Source of the DNA: Zygnema cylindricum | Taxonomy: Eukaryota; Streptophyta; Zygnematophyceae; Zygnematales; Zygnemataceae | Assembly: GCA_037447655.1 (NCBI GenBank) | Contig: JBBHKE010000125.1 | Coordinates: 226,173 to 241,397 of the forward strand | DNA length: 15,225 nt | Direction of reading: 5' to 3' | Part shown: positions 7,925-15,225 of the stretch, piece after piece | Layout of the letters: the number at the start of each line of letters is the position of its first letter | How positions within the stretch are numbered: the first letter of the stretch is position 1 | Translations under genes and position numbers: made by a program | The notes under the pieces: generated by a model | The model's database searches: none | What the model saw: only the letters and a program-made list of their open reading frames with translations | Told to the model about the DNA's origin: nothing

Positions 7925-8675
7925 TACTGTATTGTAAAGTAAATACCACCTTTCGTACGAAACTTTGTAACAGTTTGAGACTTTGAGGCACATTTGTTCA
8001 AAACGCATTTTACGCACGATTCAAACGCGCGTACAATACGTAGAAATTGGAGAGGTAGATTTGAAAAAATCGTTATTGAGTTAGTACAACACGTTTTTTT
8101 GCGATTTTTTCAAAAGTCACGAATTATACGTTTCAATCGTAAAAATTGAAAAAATAGCACGATTTGAACAACACTGATTCAAACTTACCGCGCGCAAATG
8201 GTGCAACACTGCAACGTCTCTTTCGTAAAATTCCGTACATTTTCGGTAAAATTCTGTACATTTTCGGTAAAATTCCGTACATATCCCGTAAAAGTTCTGT
8301 TCAGTTTACCGGACAGAAAGTACTAAGAAGTGTATCTTTTCGTCAAATTTCGTACATTTCTCGTAAAATACCGTACATTTTTTGTTTTATACCGTACATT
8401 TACGTAAATTAACCGTTCAGTTTACCGGACAGAAAGTACTCCGCGTTTTTTTGCGATTTTTTCAAAGTCACGAATTATACGTAAAAATCGAAAAAAATGA
8501 AAAAATCGCACGATTTGAACAACAGCGGTTTGTGGGCAAATTGTACGTAAACTTATCCAAAACAATTGTACGATTTGTTCTGAAAACGAGGCTAAGCGTC
8601 ATTAGTAATTGACCTAATTATCCTACGATTTGAAACCCTAATTAACAACAATTATGGCTTTTCAAATGTTGAACA
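7925..8675. repeat. Dispersed repeat region with internal direct repeats (copy 2 of the 227-398 family)
   Basis: Two long direct repeats, at 8092-8169 and 8443-8519, share GTTTTTTTGCGATTTTTTCA and then GTCACGAATTATACG, ending in a CACGATTTGAACAAC block. Between them, a 21-bp tandem (GTAAAATTCCGTACATTTTC plus G, about three copies near 8226-8288) and further CCGTACATTT units lie beside two copies of TTCAGTTTACCGGACAGAAA (then GTACT) near 8297 and 8416. Blocks shared with 227-398 show a dispersed family. Plus-strand frames through the tandem (Ile-Phe-Gly-Lys repeats) are by-products. Confidence 0.7.
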
Positions 8676-8727
8676 CACCGCAAATCGCTACTAGAGTTAA
8701 TAAATTTTAGTGTGGTTAACAACATGC

Positions 8728-8754
8728 AATAGTGTGGTTAACAACCACACTATT
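8728..8754. repeat. Perfect 12-bp inverted repeat, 3-nt loop
   Basis: AATAGTGTGGTT, loop AAC, AACCACACTATT. A single-arm copy (AGTGTGGTTAACAAC) lies just upstream near 8710. It sits about 115 bases upstream of the DNase II start codon. Confidence 0.93.
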
Positions 8755-8827
8755 TACGGACTACAATACGCCACTTCTCCCTAGAGTAAAAAATTAGTGT
8801 TATACTTTCTAATATAGCATTGACATC

Positions 8828-8848
8828 AATAATAATAATAATAATAAT
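8828..8848. repeat. (AAT)7 microsatellite
   Basis: Seven AAT triplets lie about 20 bases upstream of the DNase II start codon, in the presumed 5' UTR or promoter. Confidence 0.93.
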
Positions 8849-8869
8849 CAAATTATTCCTTTAATAGTG

Positions 8870-8982
8870 ATGGGTGGTGTAGCAAGAAATGGTGTTGCAT
8901 TGTTTTTTATAATATTAGGGTTTTGTAACACTAAAGGGAGTCCCATGGGGTGCAGAGATAATGGAGGAAATCACGTGGATTG
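8870..8982 (+). CDS. DNASE2-like: DNase II (acid endonuclease), exon 1: signal peptide and mature N-terminus
   Basis: DNase II is a divalent-cation-independent acid nuclease of lysosome/vacuole-like compartments and the secretory route. It cuts DNA leaving 3'-phosphate ends. Exon 1 gives MGGVARNGVALFFIILGFCN, a signal peptide with a short polar start and a hydrophobic core, then TKGSPMGCRDNGGNHVDW. The final part matches the family N-terminus, where a Cys and Asp/Gly-rich stretch leads into VDW-[WF]. The exon ends GAT TG/GTAAAT in phase 2; the first base of exon 2 completes a Trp. The ATG at 8870 is the first in frame and directly precedes the hydrophobic core. Three N-glycosylation sequons further on (NGS, NRS, NCT) fit a secretory-pathway protein. 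Confidence 0.85.
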
Positions 8983-9827
8983 GTAAATTTTCTTCCAAAA
9001 AAATATCATTTTTTCCATGTAGGTGTATGTATGTATGTAAGAAATTCTTTTATTTTTTTTTCCCATTTAAGTGGTATATGTATAAGAATTATTGATTTTT
9101 TTTGCTTCAATTTTAGGGTTTTTGTAAAGGTTTTTTAGGTTTTCCCTCGTTTATTTTGGGGGGGAGGGGGGAGAGGGAGGGTGGGCGGTCTTTTGGTTTT
9201 AGCCTAGAAGGAAAAAAAACAATATGTCGAGAGAGGATAGATTTTTTTTTTCTCTTTTCGTTTGAGTGTTTCAATTAATGTGGAAGCGTTTAAAACTTTT
9301 GTTCATATGCTACATTTATGTATTTAACTCCTAGATCAATTTTATTTTTGGAAAACTTTGTCTTCTTCGCACGAATCGATTTATAAACAGTTTTGAAGTA
9401 CTTTTTTATAATTTTTGTGAAGTTTATACCCTATAGACCCCTAGAAACCCTTGCAAAGCACAATTAATTTCTCACAAGACCCTGAAAAACCTCAAAAACC
9501 CTAAAAAACTATGTAAAGCCCTAAAAAACCCTAGAAAACCTTAGAAAAACTCTGAAAAAACCTTTTGAAAACCTTGAAAACCCCTAGAAAACACTGAAAT
9601 TTTCTTTAAATATCTAGTGCACTCTAATACAATGTTGAGTCCAAGCTTAAAGAATGAATAATCTTTATTGCAAATATTAAAATTATAAAGAAAATGTCCG
9701 AATCGTAAGCTGTTTTATTTTCTTGATTTCTTTGTTGTAAACCTTTATTCTATCAAAAACATCTATTTCTATCAAAAATATTATATTTTCTAATCAAAAT
9801 TTTCTATTATTATCTTGTTTTTTTAAG
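8983..9827 (+). other. DNase II intron 1 (845 nt)
   Basis: The donor is TTG/GTAAAT and the acceptor is TTGTTTTTTTAAG before 9828. It contains a short GTAT repeat near 9025 and a G-rich block at 9158-9185 with several GGG runs. At about 9425-9600 there is a degenerate array of AAACCCTAGAAA/AACCCTAAAA units resembling plant telomere-type repeats. Confidence 0.75.
9425..9600. repeat. Degenerate CCCTAAA-like (telomere-type) array
   Basis: Repeated ACCCTAGAAA, AACCCTAAAAA and ACCTTGAAAA units are spaced every 10-15 bases, resembling a decayed run of the plant telomere heptamer CCCTAAA. It lies in DNase II intron 1. Shorter matches occur near 3047-3119 and, in the opposite orientation, near 12657-12672. 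Confidence 0.55.
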
Positions 9828-9888
9828 GTGGGTAGCGATCAAAATTCCAAATGGAAGTAAATTTGCTTACATCGACAATCGTTCAAAT
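9828..9888 (+). CDS. DNASE2-like: DNase II, exon 2
   Basis: A 61-nt exon. Its first G completes Trp38, followed by WVAIKIPNGSKFAYIDNRSN (residues 39-58). The join gives VDWW-VAIKIP, the family's N-terminal signature (VDW-[WF]-x-x-x-K-x-P), and FAYID corresponds to the Y-x-Y-[LIM]-D segment. The acceptor is TTTTTTTAAG/G and the donor AAT/GTGAGA, in phase 0. The donor has a non-consensus last exon base, but the join is fixed by the homology and by the in-phase exon 3. Two sequons (NGS, NRS) suggest glycosylation. The exon is too short to be seen as an open frame by itself. Confidence 0.83.
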
Positions 9889-10450
9889 GTGAGATTATAA
9901 TATTTTAATTAAATATTTTTATAATATTTTTATAATTTTTTTTATAATTTTTTTATTTCAATTGTTTTAAACGGTTAGCCGTTTAAATTGTTATTGTATT
10001 AGGTCTTAATTAGAATATTTGCATTAAATATTATTATCGGCCATTGTTCAATTGTGAAATTATGATATGATTATTAAATATTAATATTGTATAAGGTTAA
10101 ATATTATTATTATTTAAGATTTTGAATTATTGTAGTATGTGATATTAATATATAATGTTATAACTTAATATTAATATTGAGTATGGTATTAAGTGATTAT
10201 TGTATAGGATTTTAAATATTAATATTGTATAAGATTTTAAATTATAATATTTGTAATAAATGTTATTTTTTTTAATATTTTAGATCATTATACTTGCATT
10301 AGATATTGTTACTGGATAAGCTATCATATGTGAGAGGGGGAGGGGAGGGGAGGGGACACACTTCTTGACTTTTTTACTATCACATGTTTACTACACCATA
10401 TATGTATCTCTCCTCTCTCTCCTCTCTCTCTCTTTTTGTCTCTCTGCCAG
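9889..10450 (+). other. DNase II intron 2 (562 nt), AT-rich with a G-quadruplex motif
   Basis: About 9900-10310 is extremely AT-rich and made of recurring TTAAATATTAATATTGTATA-like units. At 10336-10355 the plus strand reads four G4/G5 runs separated by single A residues, about 95 bases before exon 3. It is followed by a CT-rich tract and the acceptor TCTCTCTGCCAG. Confidence 0.75.
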
Positions 10451-10552
10451 AAGGGGAGCAATGGAGGTTTTGAATGGAGTTTGGGATCCCAATGGGCCTC
10501 CCCTCAAGGAGTCGCCTTGGCTCACACTCTCCTTCCTCTCTACGACCAAACG
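10451..10552 (+). CDS. DNASE2-like: DNase II, exon 3
   Basis: A 102-nt exon in phase 0 at both ends, encoding residues 59-92: KGSNGGFEWSLGS, then QWASPQGVALAHTLLPLYDQ and T. It corresponds to the family region of a Gly/Trp segment followed by SPxGAVxxTLxPLY. The acceptor is a textbook CTCTCTGCCAG and the donor is ACG/GTAATT. An ATG in another frame (GGAGCAATGGAGG) is not used. The frame runs on into the downstream intron without an early stop, but the protein character ends exactly at the donor. Confidence 0.88.
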
Positions 10553-11601
10553 GTAATTTTTACCATGAAATTTTACATTTTCTCATGTATAATAACTTTT
10601 TGTCGTTTCTCTCTCTCTTTCTCTCTCTCACTTTCGCTCTTTCTCTCTCTCGTTTGCCTCTTTTCTTCTCTTTTTCTTCTCTCTTTCCCTTATGTTCTCT
10701 CTTTCTTTATGCTCTCCTCTCTCTCTTTTTTTTCGCTCTTTCTTCTCTATATCCTTGAGATTATGCAAATCTTGGTTCCGATTACTTTTGAGGTATTTTT
10801 TAATCACACATCAAGAAACCATCATATTGAACTGTAGGACTTTTCTCACATTTATTTCTTGTATATTTCTCTTTCTCTCAGAGTATCTCTTGAACATTTC
10901 TCTCTCTCTCCTCTCTCTTTCTCTTTCTCTCTTTCTCTCTTTTTTTTCTCTCTCTCTCTTTGCCTCTCTCTCACACGCACGTATTTTTTTTCTACGTCAC
11001 ATGTATTCAGTTTCACTTGACCTACCATTTTTTTTTGGCAAGTGGTTACATTCTGAAAGTACTCCTTTCATCCCTATTAGAATGGATAACTTCAATTTGG
11101 TTTTGCCCTTTTTTTTACCCAAGATCATAGAAAAATGCCAATAACACTAATTAAGAGACTGGCCCAAAATGAGCCACATCATCCAACCATAATTTAGGGT
11201 TAATTTATTATTACTAATACCTCTTATAACGCTATTGGATTTTTTTGGAGAAAGCTTTATTGGTTATATTTCTTTGCAGGAATTTGTCCTTCTTTATTGT
11301 GCCGAAACCTATTGTTTAATGCAGTTTGCGGATAGTAGTTGTAGTTTTTTAGCAAGTCAGACCAAATGAATTTCCCTAATTGTCATGATAACAATTATCT
11401 TTTTTACAAATATTTTTTTTACCGTAGACTCGGTTCATTTTGATTCGTTTGAAGGACAACGACATGGATCTTATTTTCACGTATGATGTGTTATACATAT
11501 TTCACGTATGTATACGTATATATACATATATCATATGTATATTACGTCTTCAGAATTTAATTGTTAGCTAGTTGCTGTGTGTAGGTTGTTTACATCATTT
11601 A

Positions 11602-11739
11602 TTCTTCATGCTTTGATGTCATTATTTAGATGTTGATGTTCGTATTATTCTTCATACTTTGATGTCATTATTTAGATGTTGATGTTCGTATTATTCTTCA
11701 TACTTTGATGTCATTATTTAGATGTTGATGTTCGTATTA
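11602..11739. repeat. 46-bp tandem repeat, three copies
   Basis: The landmark CTTTGATGTCATTATTTAGA recurs at intervals of exactly 46 bases (TTTGATG at 11612, 11658 and 11704), and copies two and three are nearly identical. Confidence 0.93.
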
Positions 11740-11819
11740 TGCTTCATACTGTTGTCTAGATGGTTATCCATGTCTGTATCCATAATGGTTTAAATATTTT
11801 ATTCGTATTGTTAGATACT

Positions 11820-12270
11820 GTTGTCCATTCTGTTATTCATATTGTTATTCATACTGTTTTTCAAATTCCTTGTATATTGTTATCTTATTGTTGTTCATGT
11901 TGTTATCATATTGTTATTCATATTGTCATTCATGTTGTCATTCATATTATTGTTCATGTGTTTCATATTGTTATCATATTATTGTTCATATTTGGATATT
12001 CATTCTATTCTCGCTGTTGTCATTCACATTGTCATTATATTGTTATTCACTTGTTGTTATTCATGTTGTCGTTCATATTTTGCTATTCATATTATTATCT
12101 TCATATTGTTGTCATATGGGTATCCATATTGTACCTCATTTTGTCATTCAAATTGTCATTCATATTGTTATTCATATTGTTATTCAAATTGTTGTCCATT
12201 TTTCTTCCGTGTAATGCTATTCATATTTCCATTCATGTTCTTGTCCACATTGTTCATATTGCTAGCATGA
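11820..12270. repeat. Degenerate 12-bp minisatellite (ATTGTTATTCAT type)
   Basis: About 450 bases of ATTGTTATTCAT, ATTGTCATTCAT and ATTGTTGTTCAT variants. The period is a multiple of three and the units lack stop codons, so all three plus-strand frames stay open (Val-Ile-His-Ile type peptides). It is intronic and not coding. Confidence 0.92.
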
Positions 12271-12346
12271 ATTGTTATCGTACCATCCTGCCATTCATTT
12301 TTTATTCCTTTGGTTCCTAACAATATTCGTGACAATTGTCACACAG

Positions 12347-12468
12347 GCCTCTGTGGGCTATGTGATGTGGAACGATGAATTTCCCGGCGGCTTCCTGCAC
12401 TTTGGAGACGCCCACTCAAAGGGGGTTTTGGGCTTTGACTCGAGTCAAGGCTTCCTTCTAGTCCACAG
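12347..12468 (+). CDS. DNASE2-like: DNase II, exon 4: first catalytic HxK motif
   Basis: A 122-nt exon that enters in phase 0 and leaves in phase 2 (AG, completed to Ser by exon 5). It encodes residues 93-132: ASVGYVMWNDEFPGG, FLHFGDAHSKGVLGFDSS, QGFLLVH. It aligns with the family block (A)-x-x-[LM]-x-[YW]-ND-x-P ... H-[ST]-KGV-L-x-[FL]-D ... GF-x-LVHS-x-P. His115-Ser-Lys117 is the HxK motif of the first phospholipase-D-like half of DNase II. The motif is intact, so the protein is probably active, provided the second half beyond the window is intact. The acceptor is TTGTCACACAG/G and the donor CACAG/GTGGGA. Base composition is clearly more GC-rich than the flanking intron. Confidence 0.92.
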
Positions 12469-12555
12469 GTGGGAACATAAAATAGTGTAGAAACCAATTT
12501 TTGTTAGCCAAGTTTTGTTAGTACCCAATTGTTTGAAAATCTCAACGACGATTTG

Positions 12556-12592
<37 letters not shown>

Positions 12593-13295
12593 TTATGATT
12601 TTCATGTTGTACATATGAACAATTTGGACTTGTTGGAAAAGCACGAAGCAGGTTTTTAGGGTTATTTAGGGTTTTGAGGGTTTTTTATGGTTTTCTTTCC
12701 GGGTTTCTTTCCAAGTTTCTTTCCGGGTTTCTTTCTGGGTTTTTTCGGGGTTTTTTAACAGTATTTCTCAGGTGTTTTTTGTCCTTTTACTAGTTGATAG
12801 AGACCACCTTTTTGATCATCAATGCACGTTTCAGCTTTGTAAAATTTGTAAATTTGCATTTTATAAAGTGGCATGTGTGAGCTCGATGACACACCTTGTT
12901 TTTCACTCTCCCCTCCTATTCTCTCCTCTTCATCCCTCTCAACTTCCACTCTTCCCTCTTCATTTCCCTCCTCTCCCACACTTTCCTCTCCCTCTTCTCA
13001 CCCTCTCCTCTCCCACTTTTTCCACTCCAACTCTCTGCGCTTCCACTCTCTCCTCTCCACCCTTCGCCTCTCCTACTCTCTAACTCTCACCTCTCCCTCT
13101 CCTCTCCCACTCTTTCCTCTCTCCTCTCCCACTCCCCTCTCCCTCCCCCTCCATCTCTCTCCTCTCCCTCTCCCCTCCCTCTCCCCTCCCTCTCCCCTCC
13201 CTATCCGCTCCCGCCCTTTGATCCCCCACTCTCTCTTCCCCCTCCTCTCCCACTCTCCTCTCCCTCCTCTCCCACTCTCTTTACACCGGAAATAG
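12469..13295 (+). other. DNase II intron 4 (827 nt), with CT-rich minisatellite
   Basis: It contains a (TA)n at 12559-12587, TTTAGGGTT motifs near 12657-12672, and a 12-bp GTTTCTTTCCGG-type repeat near 12693-12748. About 12900-13280 is a nearly pure C/T region built of CTCTCCTCTCCCACT variants that runs into the acceptor GGAAATAG. Ser/Pro/Leu-rich open frames in this region are artefacts. Confidence 0.75.
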
Positions 13296-13449
13296 TGTTC
13301 CGAAATTCCCCTTTTCTCCTTGCAAAAATTGTACGGATGGAGGAAAAGGATATGTGGGAATAACAATTGGTCAACAAATTTACGGACAAAGTTTTCTTTG
13401 TATCTCTCTCTCCCCCCCCCAATTGGAGAAAGCCGTCACGTCCTACCAT
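13296..13449 (+). CDS. DNASE2-like: DNase II, exon 5
   Basis: A 154-nt exon. The first T completes Ser133, making LVH-S followed by VPKFPFSPCKNCTDGGKGYV and GITIGQQIYGQSFLCISL, then SPPQLEKAVTSYH (residues 134-184). It matches the family segment HS-x-P-x-F-P ... YGQ-[ST]-[FL]-LC-[IV]-S that closes the first catalytic half. Cys142, Cys145 and Cys168 may form disulphides, and NCT is a sequon. The acceptor is CCGGAAATAG and the donor CAT/GTAAGG, phase 0. The coding sequence stays open across the join. The C-terminal half of the enzyme, including the second HxK motif near the end, is not found in the remaining about 1.8 kb and must lie to the right. The window therefore holds about half of a family of roughly 350-residue proteins. 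Confidence 0.92.
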
Positions 13450-13518
13450 GTAAGGACTCTTCGAATTGTTTTTATCCGTGACCCGTATTTTTTTTTTGTT
13501 ATTGTTTTTCGTTTTCTT

Positions 13519-13520
13519 TC

Positions 13521-13615
<95 letters not shown>
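13519..13615. repeat. (CT)n microsatellite
   Basis: Almost uninterrupted CT dinucleotides with one G and a few extra T interruptions. Poly-Ser/Leu frames across it are artefacts. Confidence 0.97.
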
Positions 13616-13814
13616 TGTTTTTCTTTTTTTATCTAAGAGGAGGTCAAATTTTGGTAGTGCAGAGGAGAAAGTTTAAGGTGTCAATATAAGAATTTAAGTC
13701 TAATTAGGTAAGTTTGAATACATTGTACATGTGTCCTTTTTATCATTTTTTATATCTTGGTTTATTTATTTGTTGATTGATTGATTGTTTGTGTTTTTTT
13801 TTTTTTTTTTTTTT

Positions 13815-13824
13815 NNNNNNNNNN
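13815..13824. other. Assembly gap (10 N)
   Basis: Ten N bases follow a poly-T run. The true gap length is unknown. Confidence 0.99.
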
Positions 13825-13979
13825 TAGCTGGCATGTAGTGTGATAAATCTATTATAACATTAAGCAGGAAATGCGATAAAACATGCCATGGAATTAATTG
13901 CAGTTCCTTTTTAATTTTAGTACATAGGATAAACTCCTTTTTTTAGTTTTAAAATATTTGGGTTTAATCACAGCAACTG

Positions 13980-14044
13980 TGATTATTGCTACGCGCCACA
14001 TTGTCGATGTCATGTCCCTGTCATGTGGCGGTTAGCGATAATCG
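13980..14044. repeat. Imperfect 22-bp inverted repeat
   Basis: TGATTATTGCTACGCGCCAC (arm 13980-14001) pairs with ATGTGGCGGTTAGCGATAAT (arm 14023-14044), with few mismatches and a 21-nt loop. It looks like a small MITE remnant or cruciform-forming site. Confidence 0.75.
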
Positions 14045-14099
14045 AACATCCAAAGTAACCGCAGCGTTATGGAGAAATTACAATAAAACATTTTTTTGA

Positions 14100-14257
14100 A
14101 AATGGTATTGATACACAAATTAGCGTAAATGACACTAAATCATTATATACACTAATAATTTCTATACGCTAATAACGATTCACGGTGTAGCGTACACCAT
14201 TGCAATTGGTTGTATACGCCAATGAAACCTACAAGCTAATAGCGATTGGCGGTGTAC
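14100..14257. mobile_element. Cluster of CACCG-family transposon ends
   Basis: Two right ends in the same orientation close together: ACGCTAATAACGATTCACGG (then TG, ending 14187) and GCTAATAGCGATTGGCGG (then TG, ending 14254). Each is followed by TA. Upstream, ATTAGCGTAAATGACACTAA is the inner family motif. A possible 60-bp mini-element (CACC at 14195 to GGTG at 14254, TA on both sides) lies between them. These are truncated or nested remnants. Confidence 0.6.
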
Positions 14258-14279
14258 TGTCCCTGTACTGTAGCTGTTA

Positions 14280-14819
14280 CACCGCGCATCGTTATTAGTG
14301 TCAACGACACTAATTTGGGTTTATAAAATTTTGATTTTTTTCCTCAAATAGGATACATGATTTTAATTTTTCCTTGACGTTAATTAAGGTACCGTACAAA
14401 ATAGCGTAAAGGACGAATTACAATATTATCTAAATAGTGTGATGTACGGTCGATGTCAGACCGTACATAAATGTACCTTTTCAAGTGAAAATTTTATAAA
14501 AAATGAGTTAAATCAGACGCGCACGCATAGGATCGTGCGCTAAAAAAACGGGATTGTTCTGACACGTAAATTAGTCTTACATGTACGGATATTTAAATTT
14601 CACGATGGCGTACGATTTTAAAATATTTTGTACGGATACATATATTAATGTATATAATTGTACAACGAATATTCCATTTTTGCTGTTCCCAAATTAGCAT
14701 AAACGCCGAAATTAGAATACACCTTTTAAAAAAAAATAAAAAAATTCTTAATTAGCGTCAATGACGGTATATTTACTTCCACACTATTTAAGCTTTGACA
14801 CTAATAACGATGCGCGGTG
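14280..14819. mobile_element. 540-bp CACCG-family MITE with TA duplication
   Basis: The ends CACCGCGCATCGTTATTAGT (then GTCAA) and its exact inverse are 25-bp perfect inverted repeats, flanked by TA at 14278-14279 and 14820-14821. The interior carries GTACGGTC...GACCGTAC (14444-14466), also found in the middle of the 5339-6024 element behind the same ATAGTGTG lead-in. No transposase is encoded. It lies in DNase II intron 5. Confidence 0.88.
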
Positions 14820-14830
14820 TAGTCTGCGTC

Positions 14831-14902
14831 GTCATTATTAGCTTCGATATTTTCTATGACGCGTGCGTCATTATTAGCTTCGATATTTTCTATGACGCGT
14901 GC
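14831..14902. repeat. 36-bp tandem duplication, two copies
   Basis: GTCATTATTAGCTTCGATAT followed by TTTCTATGACGCGTGC occurs at 14831-14866 and again at 14867-14902 with no visible difference. It begins 12 bases from the right end of the 540-bp transposon. Confidence 0.93.
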
Positions 14903-15225
14903 TGGTGGTATCCCATCACGAACAGATATTGTAATCTGTTTCATTGTCGACTTGTCGTATACATAACTTTTACGAAAGATTCAAAAAATACGCTTAGCGT
15001 CAAGTCCCGACAGCAAAACAGATTCCAACGCTGTTCACAATGGAATGACCGCCCTAAACTCGGACGCGTGTCAGCCTGCGTATCCGGTTAAAGTTTCACG
15101 TTGGACCTGTTAAATTTCGTACGGTTCTAGCTTTCGACGCCGTCGACGTTCGGAGATCTGCAATCATTGCGGATATAGATGTACGAAATTCGTACTGTCA
15201 AATGTCAGCGAAATTGAAAAGACTG

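Larger units (their letters stand above)
8676..8879. mobile_element. Degenerate 204-bp CACCG-type MITE overlapping the DNase II start codon
   Basis: The left end CACCGCAAATCGCTACTAGA fits the family terminus. The right end, read inward on the minus strand, is CACCACCCATCACTATTAAA. Counting the TA flank, it agrees with the family consensus at about 18 of 23 positions. TA follows the right end at 8880-8881; the left flank is CA, possibly a mutated TA. The interior has a perfect hairpin at 8728-8754 and an (AAT)7 microsatellite at 8828-8848. The right terminal repeat covers the ATG at 8870-8872. Confidence 0.6.
10553..12346 (+). other. DNase II intron 3 (1794 nt), minisatellite-rich
   Basis: It holds CT-rich tracts (about 10605-10740 and 10870-10975), AT-rich spacer, a 46-bp triple repeat (11602-11739) and a degenerate ATTGTTATTCAT minisatellite (about 11820-12270). 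The acceptor is ATTGTCACACAG. Long open frames here in all three plus-strand phases come from the minisatellite. Confidence 0.75.
13450..15225 (+). other. DNase II intron 5 (to beyond the right edge), with assembly gap
   Basis: The donor GTAAGG opens an intron with no recognisable DNase II exon through the right edge. It contains a (CT)n tract, a poly-T run ending in ten N bases at 13815-13824, a hairpin (13980-14044), a cluster of transposon ends (14100-14257), a 540-bp transposon (14280-14819) and a 36-bp tandem repeat (14831-14902). 14903-15225 shows nothing I can assign. An exon hidden by the gap cannot be excluded. Confidence 0.6.

Noticed and set aside
7035-8410. CRISPR-like repeat-spacer structure from the 25-bp and 21-bp repeats
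   Set aside because: The units are directly adjacent or irregular with no unique spacers, and the genome is eukaryotic.
9425-9600. True interstitial telomere
   Set aside because: Units are irregular with 10-15 base spacing instead of exact 7-bp repeats, so only telomere-like.
10692-11144. Ser/Leu/Phe-rich frame resembling membrane segments
   Set aside because: Generated by CT-rich tracts within DNase II intron 3.
11760-12320. 186-codon His/Ile/Val frame
   Set aside because: Encoded by the 12-bp minisatellite and open in all three frames, so openness is not evidence of coding.
12872-13366. Ser/Pro/Leu frames on plus and Arg/Glu/Gly frames on minus
   Set aside because: CT minisatellite artefacts of intron 4. 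The real exon 5 uses a different phase from 13296.

Overview
The window looks like nuclear DNA of a land plant or close streptophyte relative. It is AT-rich with long introns, dense microsatellites, long pyrimidine tracts and many small inverted-repeat transposons. It carries a plastid-type NicO/UreH-like membrane protein gene with a transit-peptide-like first exon. A DNase II gene in the same window makes a bryophyte, lycophyte or fern more likely than a flowering plant, but that placement is inference. There is a 10-N assembly gap at 13815-13824.

Layout. At 70-218 (minus) is a possible last exon of a gene running in from the left, low confidence. 227-1441 holds a dispersed-repeat copy, a 98-bp (TA)n, AT-rich spacer and a (GAA)n. 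1442-3447 (minus) is the NicO/UreH-like gene in two exons, separated by an intron that is almost pure pyrimidine on the coding strand. Its upstream region (3448-3720) has G-boxes and a 23-bp tandem repeat. 3694-4991 is spacer. 4992-8879 is a stack of nested short transposons: several copies of one family with CACCG...CGGTG ends and TA target duplications, one PIF/Harbinger-like element with TAA duplications, and other dispersed repeats. 8870 to the right edge (plus) is the main find: five exons of a DNase II gene that only appears when spliced. Its introns carry minisatellites, (CT)n tracts, G-quadruplex motifs and, in the last visible intron, another TA-duplicating element (14280-14819). The remaining exons lie beyond the window.

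How the parts relate. The two genes point away from each other (NicO leftward, DNase II rightward) across about 5.4 kb of transposon-rich DNA and show no functional link. The DNase II start codon falls inside what looks like the right terminal repeat of a 204-bp transposon, so its 5' UTR and proximal promoter may derive from a mobile element. I found no CRISPR array, tRNA, rRNA or prokaryotic operon.
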